Shown: positions 23,000-34,070 of the stretch, piece by piece
Numbering within the stretch: position 1 is the stretch's first letter
How the letters are laid out: every line of letters begins with the position of its first letter
Assembly (NCBI GenBank): GCA_024516155.1
Contig: JAJJXM010000023.1
Coordinates: forward strand, 1-64,000
Direction: 5' to 3'
DNA length: 64,000 nt
From: Pyronema omphalodes
Taxonomy: Eukaryota; Ascomycota; Pezizomycetes; Pezizales; Pyronemataceae
Translations under genes and position numbers: made by a program
The notes under the pieces: generated by a model
Databases searched by the model: none
What the model saw: only the letters and a program-made list of their open reading frames with translations
Told to the model about the DNA's origin: nothing

Positions 23000-23628
23000 G
23001 TCGAGTGATGTATTAGGGCTTAATGTCGGACACTTTGAGATTTGATAAACGGCGCCGATTACGGTCCAGGGGAGGTAGGCTCAGTAAACGAAAGCTGAAG
23101 CGATTCAAAGAAATGTGTCAGTAAAAGAACAGAAACGAGGATCCAATTGTAAAAAGTGCAGAACGAAGTAAGAGGAAACCAACCTAGCTTGCGACGGTGG
23201 AGATCAAGTATGATGACAAGGAGAGCGCGTCTAGTGTAATTTCTGCGAGGTTGTCAGCGTTAGTTCAACCGCCTTTGTTTTGGACAACAACAAACCTGCG
23301 CGGGTTCGGGTTTTGTCTCGCGCGGTGCGAAGGGTCAGTTACAGCAATAATGCAACGCGACTGAATCCACCGTTCGACGTGATTTGACCTGCTTGGCGTT
23401 GCGGCTCTCTCTGATGCACGTGATGGACATGTAGTAGAGGCTAGCCATAAGCGGCATGATCAGACGACATGGGTCCTACGCAATCATCCCAAAGCACTCG
23501 GATGTCATGCTGGTCCCAAACCACGCTAGTCACCCAAAACAAGAGCCGCCTCTCCAAAAGTTGCACACCTCACAGCGCGTCGCTCGCGCTTCAACCATTT
23601 CACCACATTCACATCTTGGACGTTCAGC
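23000..23628. promoter_or_regulatory. Shared divergent promoter region of NSP1 and NUP192
   Basis: The 629 bp between the two start codons contain no ORF of note. They must hold both 5' UTRs and both promoters. A CACGTG palindrome lies at 23417-23422. It is one of several in the window, so it is not strong evidence on its own. No clear TATA box is seen in the central part. Confidence 0.6.
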
Positions 23629-26600
23629 ATGGCGACACCTCCGTCGGCCAACTTCGAAATCGACAATGATCTTCAGAGTCTTTCGGACACACTGGCGGCC
23701 CTACCGGTCCCGCAAGAGGTGAACAACGCCGGATTGCGACAGCTCCTCACCGACAGGCTAGACAACCTCAAAGAGCTTTTATATAATCCTCCCAAGAACG
23801 ATGAGAGTCGAAAGAAGCTTAACGAAGGTGGGAATTTTGGAAGATTCTTTGTTGCGAGGTTTGGTGTGAAGATTTTGATACTGACAATGCCGCTGCAACA
23901 GGAAAACTGGAGATGGGCGGTGTCATGTGGGACGTCAACGATGTATTCAAACAGGAAGCGATACAGTTAGCGGATGACTATAATATCGATGAAATTTTAG
24001 CGGCGACTTTTCTACTCTACGGTGAACAAGAATCACAAAAGCTCGATCGTACAGCAATACGCAGCGCGAAATTCCTCTACCACACCCGACGAAAGAACAT
24101 TTTGGACTCGATTCGGCTAGTTTTCGCCTACGTTGTGGAAGAGAAGATTGAAGGAGAGACACGGACTCTCTTGGAAAACACGGTGGAATCTCTACTATCC
24201 CAAGGGGGTGTCAAAGGCAGTACGGAGTCGTTTGTGAATCGATGCATCACGTCAATGAACGACATCCGACAATCAGTCCAGCAACTTCGGGACAAAGAAA
24301 AACATCAAAAAACTTTGGGTATTGCACCAGAAGCTGGTTTCAAGGAGGATATCGACCTGGAAATAAGCTTTTTGCGGAATCAGCACGATGTTCTAGCCTG
24401 CATCGTTTACTACATTGTGAAATACAAGCGAGCAGGCGTTGCAGAGCTTAGAAGGCTACTCGATGTCCTCAAGTCAGTTGACCGGTACGATGTTTTTATG
24501 GCACACTTTATTCTACCAGTGTTTGCTTTAATAAGCGCACTATGCGGACCAGATTCGTCAATGGGCTTCGAGCAGACGATTCAACTACATAGAGAAATGT
24601 TGAAGAACTTTAAAGAGGTTCCATGGGCACTCAGGCAAGTCCAGGCTGCAATCTTAACTTGGTGGTTGTGCGAATTCAACGGCCTTTGCAACGACCCGCC
24701 GTCTGCTCCCGCACCAAGCAAAGGCTCGTTGGATTTTTACAGGGATATTCAAGATCCTGCGAAACTTGCCTTAAAAGATGGTGGACTAGAACTTATTATG
24801 GGACTTGCGTCGGATATTTCGTCGGAACCTCGTTTGAACTCGGCGAAGGAAGACTTGCACCGATTTCTGCAGACGCGGGTGCCACCATTGGAGGACGCTC
24901 CATTGTTGTTGGTGGATTTCCAGGTTTTGTTGATGAACCAGTTTGAGCTCTTCATTGACAGCTTTATCTCTAATATGGCAACTCTACTACAAATCATCAA
25001 GACTGCGGAAGAGGAAGACGATATCATGAACCAACGAACATACCATTACGAGCTAGAACGATTTTTCTTGATTATTCATTACGTGTATGACAGACGGAAA
25101 GATGCGGGTATGGCGTTCTGGAGTGATCCTGAAAGTAATCTTTATGGATTCCTTCAATGGGCGGCCCGCAACCAGACTCCGTTTATGGCTGCAACATTCT
25201 GCTACATGTTGGCGTCTCTTTCATATGGTGATGAGTGCGCCGAGGCGGCACACAAATTTTTGCTTGACGAGTCAATGCCTGGAGCTCAGCGAAATCGGAG
25301 AGGTGAAGCTTTGACCTGGAACTACATCTTCAAGCACGTCCGAGGATACATTGCAGAGTTGGAGAAACGTCTCAAATCAGTGGTACAAAGTGGCCCTAAC
25401 TACCGACCACCACAGGTTATTGAAGGAGTTGAGCCGGCTCCAGAACTCAGTATGGAGCTTGATGCTGCGTTACGTCTCACGAGTCAAATTGTTATCGATT
25501 GCCCGGAGGCAAGGGCTTGGTTGGATAGCCACCCCGACTTTAACTTTGTATCCGCCCTCTTTGAGTTGCTTAACTTGCAAGCTACAACACAATTATGGGA
25601 TTCGATTTTTTCAACGATTACTGCCTTTTTGACGAGTAAAGATGAGGCTTACGGAAATAAGGTATGGACTGCTTTGGATCACTGGGCATTGGGTGGGCCC
25701 CTTGCAATTCAGTCGTCAGCCGTACAACTTGCGGGCTCAACCTCGACACCATACACTCGTATTGGAACCATTAATTTTGATTCAATAATCACCACAGTAC
25801 ATCCGGCAGAAGCGTTCACTCGATTACTCACTAAGTTGGTTGAGCCACCGGAGGCAGTTGCCGAGTTGAAGGACTCTCTTCCCTTCCCTGAGACTCTTGG
25901 TAGCTCCAACAGACAGCCTGGTATACTGGAATATGTTGATTTCGTCCTTGGAACCATTTTCGTTAATACCACCGTCAAGAACCTGCCCCGGGACCTGCCT
26001 CTTGCAACTGATCGGGAAGAGACTGTTGCCGAGAAGCTTTCTCGGGTTCACTACAAGAGATTCAGACCGGCACTTCAGCTCAGCTGTCTTGAGTTCATCC
26101 ATGCTTGTCTTACCACCTTTAACGACAATCTCCTGGACATGGCCCATAAGGGATTATCTGTTGATGGTGGTATGCGCTCTTCCTCCCTTTTGACCTACAC
26201 CAGACTTCACCCCTTTGGTCGGGTCATGGAGCACATTCTTACTGAGAAATGTTTGAACGTGCTCTTTGAGATTCTACAGCTGGGTGTTGATGATTTGTTG
26301 AATAACAACACGGAACCTTCTTCCGCTGTTGTCGATGGAGTTTTGTACACACTCTTGATCCTTGATCTTACCATGCAGATGCAGCCAACATACTTCCGTG
26401 TTGTCCGGCCCTTCATTAAGCAGCAGGATTCTGGACGCAGAAAGAATGTTGTGGGAAATAGCTTCGAGAGGTTAGAAAAAGCCATTCACTACCATCTGGA
26501 AACCATTGTCCACGTCGGATTATACATTGGCTCTCACCACGAGCCGATTACATTAGCATCCCTCAAATTATTGGAAAAGTTCAACATTTCACCCGAGTTT

Positions 26601-28802
26601 ACTTCGCCAATCGAGAACAGATATGGACAGGCATCACCTATGAACCGTGCTCTTGGTGCTGTGGAGTACAGTGAGGAGTCAAGAAGAATAGTTTTCAACT
26701 TCATCAACCAGTGGGATTGCCAGGATGAGCATTTCGTGGATGTTGATGGTCACTTCCCGTTGAAGTTGCCTTTCCTCAAGTTCCTTGACACCATTTTGGC
26801 TGCTACTCCAGACCAGTACACGATTGCGCATATGGTCCTTGGATTTGGCTACCACCAGCGGGAAGGCATCCAGCTCTCCGTCGCTGCCGGAGGAATTGGT
26901 AGCGGTGTATCATTGTTCCACTCTATCCTCAACGCTGCGTTGGATTCAAAAGACTACGCCATTGACGACGATGCCAACTATGTCCCGGCATACTGCGAAC
27001 TTAAGAACGCCTGTTTCTCGGTACTTAGCAGGTTATGGAGTTCAAAGGTGACCTCTAACGACGTTTTGTTTATCCTCCGTGCAAACAAGTTTTTCTTCGA
27101 TAGTTTTATGGCCGAGAACACTATTGTTGCTTCAACCAAATGGGGTAATGTTCCCATTTCCAAGGACTCCAACTTTTTTGAATTCGGTGCTTCATCGTTC
27201 TGCGACTTTTTGCAGCGAAGAAAGGCTTTATTTGAATACACCGCTCTTGAGGTCCGACAGTTGAACTCCCAGGGTGCATCAACCATGGTCCAGAAAATGC
27301 TCTCCACTCTCCTTGGTGTTACTCAGATTCCCGAGCGTGGTCCTGTAGCAAACGTCCACATCCTTGACCTCCTCGATTTTCTCGAATTCGTCTTCCCACC
27401 ACGGACAAGGCAACCACGCGTGGAGTACCTCGGGGATGCCTCTCTTCTCGTTTTCCAAGAAGAAGACTCCACCGGTGTTTCTCTATTCGATCTCGAAAAA
27501 GTCAACGAATTTCTTCAAATCAAAAAGAACTCGCTCATGAAATCCGGCGCCCCAGGACCAGAACTAGAGGCCGCAATCGACGCCGAAATCTCCTCTATCT
27601 GCCGCCATCTCTTCTGCGAGAACCAGCTGCGTAGAGTAAGAGATGCACGTCTTCAGTGTCTTTCCGCCTGGGCGAATCTGGTCATCATTATGCTTGAAGA
27701 CTGCGAGATCGAAAAGATGTCAAAAACTGCCTTTATCCTCCAAGCTCTACAGGCGATTTTACCAAAGTTGGAGACATTTTCCGGCGACGATATCAGCGCT
27801 GCTGAAGTCCTCAGTTCTCTGGCACATGCTCTTATCTCCCACCTACCGTTCGAATCCACGGCTTTCGGAACCGGACGTGGTTCAGACCTAGCAAACGATC
27901 GCCTTTACCAACTCTTCCGTATCTCCCTTCGCTGTGTCCAGTCCACTGCAGCTACTACGAAGCTCAGAGAAGATTTCTACAATGTTGCCTTACGCTACCT
28001 TAACGGCATGGCAGCACTATATCCTAACCGCGAAGACCGCCGCCATAATATTCAAACCATCAAAGCTTCCGGCGATAAGCTACTTGAAGTGCTATGTAAT
28101 GATGCATACGCCGGTGATGGAACCTGTAAAATCGTCTCGTTGCTCCTGTTACAGGCTTTAACTGTTATTGCGATCGAAGAAAACTCATCCTACGTTATTG
28201 AGGCTTTGGTTAGACAGAACTTCTTGGTCGTATTGGTGGATTCTATTAAATCTATCGCGAGGGATATTGCCAATACTCCTCCTCATGGTACGTTCTCTCT
28301 TCCCTCCCCTAACCCTAATCCCCTCTTTATCAAGCCTGTACTGACCCCCCCTGTTTTTTCTGCAGATATACCCACACTCCTCTCCTCCTTCTCCGCGGCC
28401 ACGGGCTTCTTATTCCGCGTTTCCCAAACCCGCAGCGGCGCCTCCCACATCATCAACGCCGGCCTCTTCCCGGCTCTTCGCGAGTGTGAATTATTCCAAG
28501 TAGACCCAGACATGGGTCTATCAGCCGATGGAAATGTTAAACAATACTATGAGCTGTTGTTTGATGTTATGAGGGTTGTTTTGGCTTGTATTTTGAGCCG
28601 GGGTGCTCAGAATAGGTTGTCGATTGAGATGGGTAGAAGGTTCTTGGAGGATAATAAGGGGTTGCTCGTTACGGTTTTGAAGAGGAGTGCCGGGATTGGG
28701 GGTGGGATGGAGAAGGAGAGAAAGGATGCGAAGGAGTTGAGGAGGTTGGCGGATGTTTGTGTGCTGCTGTGTGGGTTGACGGGATTTGCGGGGGAACAGT
28801 AG
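23629..28802 (+). CDS. NUP192: Nucleoporin Nup192/Nup205
   Basis: Model: join(23629..23827, 23902..28287, 28366..28802), 1673 aa, the expected size for the Nup192/Nup205 inner-ring scaffold. The protein is an alpha-helical solenoid without repeats visible by eye. Recognition rests on length and N-terminal features (GGVMWDVNDVFKQEA, IDEILAATFLLYGEQES, then long helical blocks such as RDLPLATDREETVAEKLSR). It contacts Nic96 and Nup53 in the inner ring (family knowledge). Intron 1 is 74 nt and splits a Gly codon. The last intron (28288-28365, GTACGT...CCTAACCC...TGCAG) is 78 nt, a multiple of three without stops, so an unspliced reading would insert 26 Pro/Ser-rich residues. The start MATPPSANFEID is the first ATG of the open frame. 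It is head to head with NSP1. Confidence 0.9.
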
Positions 28803-29850
28803 GGTGCAGGTTATGCGAAGAGGAAAGAGGGGAGTATTATGAAAAGAAGATAATATGATGAAAAGAAAGGAAGAAGATGAATTATAGGATGATAGAAGAT
28901 TTGAGAGAAGGGGAAAGAGATTTGCTGTTTAACTTTGTTTCCGTGCGATGAGTTTTTGATATCTTGGTTTCTAGCAGGTTAGGCTGTAGGCAGTAGGGGT
29001 TTGTTTTTTTTTATTATTGCTGCTGCTGCAAAATGTTAACTTCTTTTTTTTCGTTGCCAATCGGGTTTATTGATGTGACATTGTTTGTGATTATGGCTGT
29101 GTTTGGTGAAATGTTTTGTGAAATGCTGTGACCTCACTTACTTGCTTACTCACCCACTTGCCAGCCTGCTTGGCTATTCAAGCCATCAATCCATCACACC
29201 AACACACCCACCAGCAAGAAGACGAAGAGAGGCAAATACAATGCACAGAAACATGAAAACCCCATATTTAGCACAATACGTCATAAACTACCGTTGTGAA
29301 CATTCATGAAGAAATAAATAATCAATAAATGAATGGATTATGCTAATGTGTCGAATGATAAACCATGCACACGTTTACTTGATTCGTCTCATATACATAT
29401 CCAGCACTAAAAATACTGTCACTGCTGTATTAATTCAAGCACCTACCTTCCTTCTCAGTAATTTACCATGGTGCTATACGACTGTATACACCGGGTAGCG
29501 TGACCATCCGTCACCCCCCGCTCTCCCGCTGCCGCCTGGCAAGGGCTAGGGATAGGGATAAGCATAGGCATACGGCCGTTTACCCACGCTGCTACATAAT
29601 CCCTCGTGCAGAATACATCGGCATAAGCATATGTACGCGGTGCTGAAGGGTGACTGGTTACAGGTGTTACATATATACCGTACATGTTACATGATCTTCC
29701 GTGTTCGTTTTTTTTTCTGGAAACAAACTTAATCCATCATCTAACATCCTATATTACAGATTGCTTCTGAACGGTGTTTTATTGTAGGTATCTGCTACTG
29801 ATACTGCGAATACTGCGTATGTGGCGGAGAATATAGATACGGCGCAGAAG
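28803..29850. other. Intergenic, no gene seen
   Basis: This holds the 3' UTR of NUP192 (GA-rich, 28810-28920) and upstream DNA of the Laa2-like gene. CATCTAAC followed by TATTACAG (29740-29759) and TTGTAG at 29782-29787 look like 3' splice sites. An upstream exon or 5'-UTR intron of the next gene is therefore possible. Confidence 0.5.
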
Positions 29851-32416
29851 ATGGAGAATATGGAGAATACGGTGGATGAGGTGGATAAGGTGCAGAATAT
29901 GGAGAACATGGAGAACATGGAGAATGTGGATATGGTGGATGAGGTGGAGAATATGGATGATATGGATTCGCAGTTCGAAACTACACCGTCTTCACCGATC
30001 TTGTCGCCTGAGATGTCGGAGATGCCTGAGCAGCTTCCGCAACTTTCGCAGATTTCGCAGACTCCGCAAGATTCGCAGACTTCGCAGACTTCACAAGATT
30101 CGCAAGCTTCATCGCCCTCGCAGACATTACAAGCTTCGCGTCCTTCGCAAGCTCCGCAAGCCTTACAAGCTTCATCGCTCCATCATGTCTCTCCGGAGCT
30201 AACAATGCCGGATAATCCAGGCCATTTGAGTAGTGGATGTATGTGTGGCCACTTTTGATAACCTCAAGACACACTCCCCTTGTTTTGGGGTAAGTGTAGT
30301 GTGTCAACTTGGTGGCTGGAACTGATATAAACGGGTGGTTTTTTTAGACAACTCATCGACCGACGACGACGAGGACGATCACTTTTCAGATGCGCCTGAG
30401 GCTTTGCATACTTTGCATACACCAGAAACTAATACTCCCGAGGACGACTTGACTCCAACTGAACAAGATCCAGATACAGGCATGAAGAAATCGCCAGATG
30501 GAATTGTACTTCTACCTGGCGCTTTTGAAGGGGGAGATAATGACGCATTACAAGCGACGGCGACGGCTACGACTGCAACTACTGCTACCAGCAGCATGAA
30601 CACCAGCAATATGCAACACCAACCGGCGGATCATATTTGCAATAAGATTTTGCCCATTTCGCCACAAGAACGAAAGGATTCAATTACTCCAGAAGTAGTG
30701 GTAAAATGGAATGAAAAGACTGAAAAAATTACCCCAAAAGTCAGCGCGGAAAGACAGCGGATTGAAAAGTTGGTTGAAGAGCAGGAACAGGAACGTTCAA
30801 GATCCACTAGCCCGTCTTCTCTCCGGTCTCTAAGAAAGGCGTCAATTGCGACTATTCTCAGCGACGACACTTCTGCTGCTGCTGCTGCGCTGCAACCTCA
30901 AAGCCCCGGAAGCCCGCCGCGTCTACCACCCAGCCCTCTGTCACCTACGAGCCCTACTGCTTGCAGATTGGAGAAAATGGAGGAGGAACCAAATACTATG
31001 AAACAAGAGAAACACGACGACGGGGATTTTCAGGAGGAACAGGAAAAGAAGATTACTGAGCTACCGATTGCCCCCAAAGCTCATGACGACAATGCAGATG
31101 CTTCACACGACACTGAAGGACTACCATTACCATCACCACCAGAATCGACTTCGAACGACGCGCCGGAACCCCTAAAATCAAAAGACGTCGATACTACATC
31201 ATTACCAATAGAAGATCAATCACAAAATCACGATTCAGAAGCGACAGAAACTATGCCTACGAAAGAGCACGAGCCCGACGCGCCATCACAGGAATCTAAA
31301 CCTGAGGACCCGTTGTCAAAAGTAACTACAGAAGATACAGAAGATAGTATTCCAGACTCTGCCATCGAACTATCCCCAGACGCGCCTTCGTTAGAATCGC
31401 CGCATAATGAACCCGTCGAAACCTCCATACCCGCCGAAACCAAAGTAAACGACATTCCCTCAACCACTGAAACGAAAGACGAAGACGACTTTAACGACGC
31501 CCCACAAGAAGATGGTTTTGGGGACTTTCCCTCTACTATCAACGAAACGAAAGAAAACGACGACTTTGAAGGCGAAGACAACGATGGATTCGGAGACTTC
31601 GACGACTTTGGGGATCCCGCAGCCACCGGGGGAGATTTCAACGATTTCGATGACTTTGACGGATTCGAAGACAGCGCAACCGGCAGTCAAGACTTCGGCG
31701 ACACATTTTCAATCGCAGAGCCTTCAACTCCCGAACCTGTGCTACCCGAGCCAACAATCCCCTACCTCCCCGTTTCTCTTCCGGACTTTTCCTCTCCATC
31801 TCTTCTCTCCTCCCTCACCTCATCAACCGAATTCCTCTTCCCCCCACCCCCCGAAAAACGAAAACCAACCACCATAGAATCTCGCCCGTTCTTAACAGAA
31901 CGAAGTCTCTCCCTGTGGAACCAACTAGTCGCCCCTCCCTCCGTTCAACCACCCAACTGGAAAATCTCCCGTATTCGTCGTTTATTCCTCGTATCCCTCG
32001 GTATCCCGTTAGACTTAGATGAAGTCCTCCCACCGGAAACTAAACAAAAGAAACTCGTCCTGCCTAGTGTACACCTTCCCCGGCATCCGGATGCTTCTTC
32101 TCGTCCTGCGTCAAGATCTAGCAGCACAACCAGAACGGGAAGAAAACAGGCGGAGTTACTGGCTAAACAGAAAGCGGAGAGTTTTGATCTTGGAAGTGCG
32201 AGAATTCTGGCGGGTACGAGCATTGAGGCGCTAAGGGGAATGACAGGGAGGGAGTTGTTGGGGCATGTGGATAGGTTGGAGAAGGTGCAAGAGGAGGCGG
32301 AAGAGGTCGAAAGGTATTGGGAGCAACGAAGGGAAAGTGCTAAGAGTGAGAAGGAGACTTTTGAACAGGTTATTGAAAGTCTTGTGGGGTATGCGAAGAA
32401 ACAGAGAGGATCGTAG
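29851..32416 (+). CDS. Laa2/aftiphilin-like acidic trafficking protein
   Basis: Model: join(29851..30238, 30348..32416), 818 aa. The first in-frame ATG was used; the N-terminus is uncertain and an upstream exon may exist. Exon 1 is low complexity: MEN/VDEV units, then SQ/SP-rich repeats. Most of exon 2 is acidic and disordered, with several F-G-D-F-type motifs (DGFGDFPS, FGDFDDFGD, FNDFDDFDGF). These recall the clathrin-adaptor ear-binding motifs of aftiphilin and yeast Laa2. The folded C-terminal part carries LWNQLVAPPSVQPPNWKIS and IRRLFLVSLGIPLDLDEVLP, which I recognise as the conserved fungal Laa2-type domain, followed by a helical tail. The likely role is AP-1/clathrin vesicle traffic (inference from family). 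The 109-nt intron has a GTATGT donor and a T-rich acceptor. Confidence 0.68.
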
Positions 32417-34070
32417 GTGGGCTATGAGGGAGAAGAGAGGGGGGAGGGGAGGTAGTTGAGGGAGAAGAAATGATGGTGATGGTTCCTGCGTGCTGAATTG
32501 GAATGCGGATTTATTCATGGGATTTGATGCCATGAGAGCATGAACATGAGCATGAGCATAATCATGGTAAAGTCATGAGATATTAAGCACGAAGACCAGC
32601 CCGACCCCCAAGCATCAATACCAAGCACCAAGCAATAACAATGACAACAAACAGCGGGAGTTACTCGGCGTTTTTATGTGTTTCTGTACTTTTTGTATTT
32701 TTTGTAGTTATTAAATCTTCCTCTTCTTTTACTTGATTGTTTGTTGGACTTTTTGTAGTAACTTAACCTCACTTGCACTGTTATCGTTATGGGATATGTC
32801 TTTTTTATGTCGTTTTGTAGTAGTAGGTTTTGTAATATGCTTTTTGTTGAGGGATTTGTTTTTCTCCGGAGGATTTGATTTTAATGGGCTGGGTGAAGAT
32901 TATGCCGAATTATGGGGAGGGTGATAATGGGGGATGAGGGAAAATGTATTATTGATTAAGGGAAAGAGAAAGATGAGTGGGAGGAGGAAAAGCAAGAGGA
33001 AAAGCAAGAGGAAGAGGTAGAGGAATAGCAACAGGAAGTGGAAGTGGAAGTGGTAAATTGTAATAGAAACTGGTTAATTCATGACACTGTAATAGTAAAC
33101 AGAGTGACAGAACAGTCTATGTGTATTTCATTAAACAACAAAAGAAGAAATGAAGGAAGTGTGAAACTATGAAACTATGAAACTATGAAACTACATGCTA
33201 TAAGCTATTTTACTTTACAAAACCAAAATCAAAAACAAGAAAAACAAACAAAACAAATGAGGAAAACCTACAAGCCCACATGGCCTATTAGTTTTGAGGG
33301 ATTTCTGCAATTATCAGTATCTAGGTATCATCATCCAGGGTATCATCGTCCAGCACGTAGCATATCTACTCCATATCTACTCCATATCCTCCATATCCTC
33401 CATATCCTCCATATCCTCCATATCCTCCATATCCTCCATATCCTCCATATCCTCCATATCCTCCATATCCTCCCTATACATCCTCCATCTATACATCCTC
33501 CATCTATACATCCTCCATATATACATCCTCCATATATACATACTCTATTCCTATACTCCACCTATGCATGTATGAGAAACAGAAAGAAAAAGTCGGAGGG
33601 GTTCGAATGGGTTCAGAGTATATGAGCAACATCAAGTCATAAGTAATTTCATGGTTATTTGTGTCCTGTAATTAGTTGAGACCGTTTCGGTGGGAGGGAG
33701 AGATTGGGTTACTTAAGTGGTTAGCAAAGAAATTATCATATGATTAAGAACGGAGTTACAACCGAGAGGAACCAATAAAGCGATTAATCCATCACAGGAA
33801 TAAAGTGGATACAAAATAGATGAAAATGGAAAGAATGAATGCAATGGGCTGAATGAAGTAGAAGATGTTTTTTTTTTATCAATTCCTTAAAAGAAACTCT
33901 TCTCGACAAAAAAAAAACAAGAATAATTTACCAGAAAAAAAAAACAAACGAAAACATATATACAAAAGTGAAAACTAGATAACAAAAAGAAAATTGACCC
34001 ATATAGCAAGCAACCCAAAAATACAAACAGCAGTAGTATAACAAAAAAATCACTTTTCCCGTCTCCCGCA
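32417..34070. other. Intergenic with minisatellites
   Basis: This lies between two convergent genes (Laa2-like and RRP5), so it holds both 3' ends. It is AT-rich, with A/T runs near 33870-33950. The minisatellite at 33366-33540 is listed separately. The open frames across it are repeat artefacts. Confidence 0.7.
33366..33540. repeat. Minisatellite: 9-bp ATATCCTCC units then 15-bp ATACATCCTCCATCT-type units
   Basis: Perfect or near-perfect CCATATCCT nonamers run from about 33375 to 33470. They pass into a CTATACATCCTCCAT 15-mer repeated about four times to 33540. Both units share the CATCCTCCAT/CATATCCTCC core, so the longer unit probably arose from the shorter. Confidence 0.9.

Noticed and set aside
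21997..23045. Alanine/valine-rich open frames on the plus strand
   Set aside because: They are antisense reflections of the FG repeats of NSP1; the NSP1 coiled coil and splice sites fix the coding strand.
33185..33625. Open frame with HIL repeats, and others on both strands
   Set aside because: Produced by the ATATCCTCC minisatellite, which is a multiple of three and so keeps all frames open.
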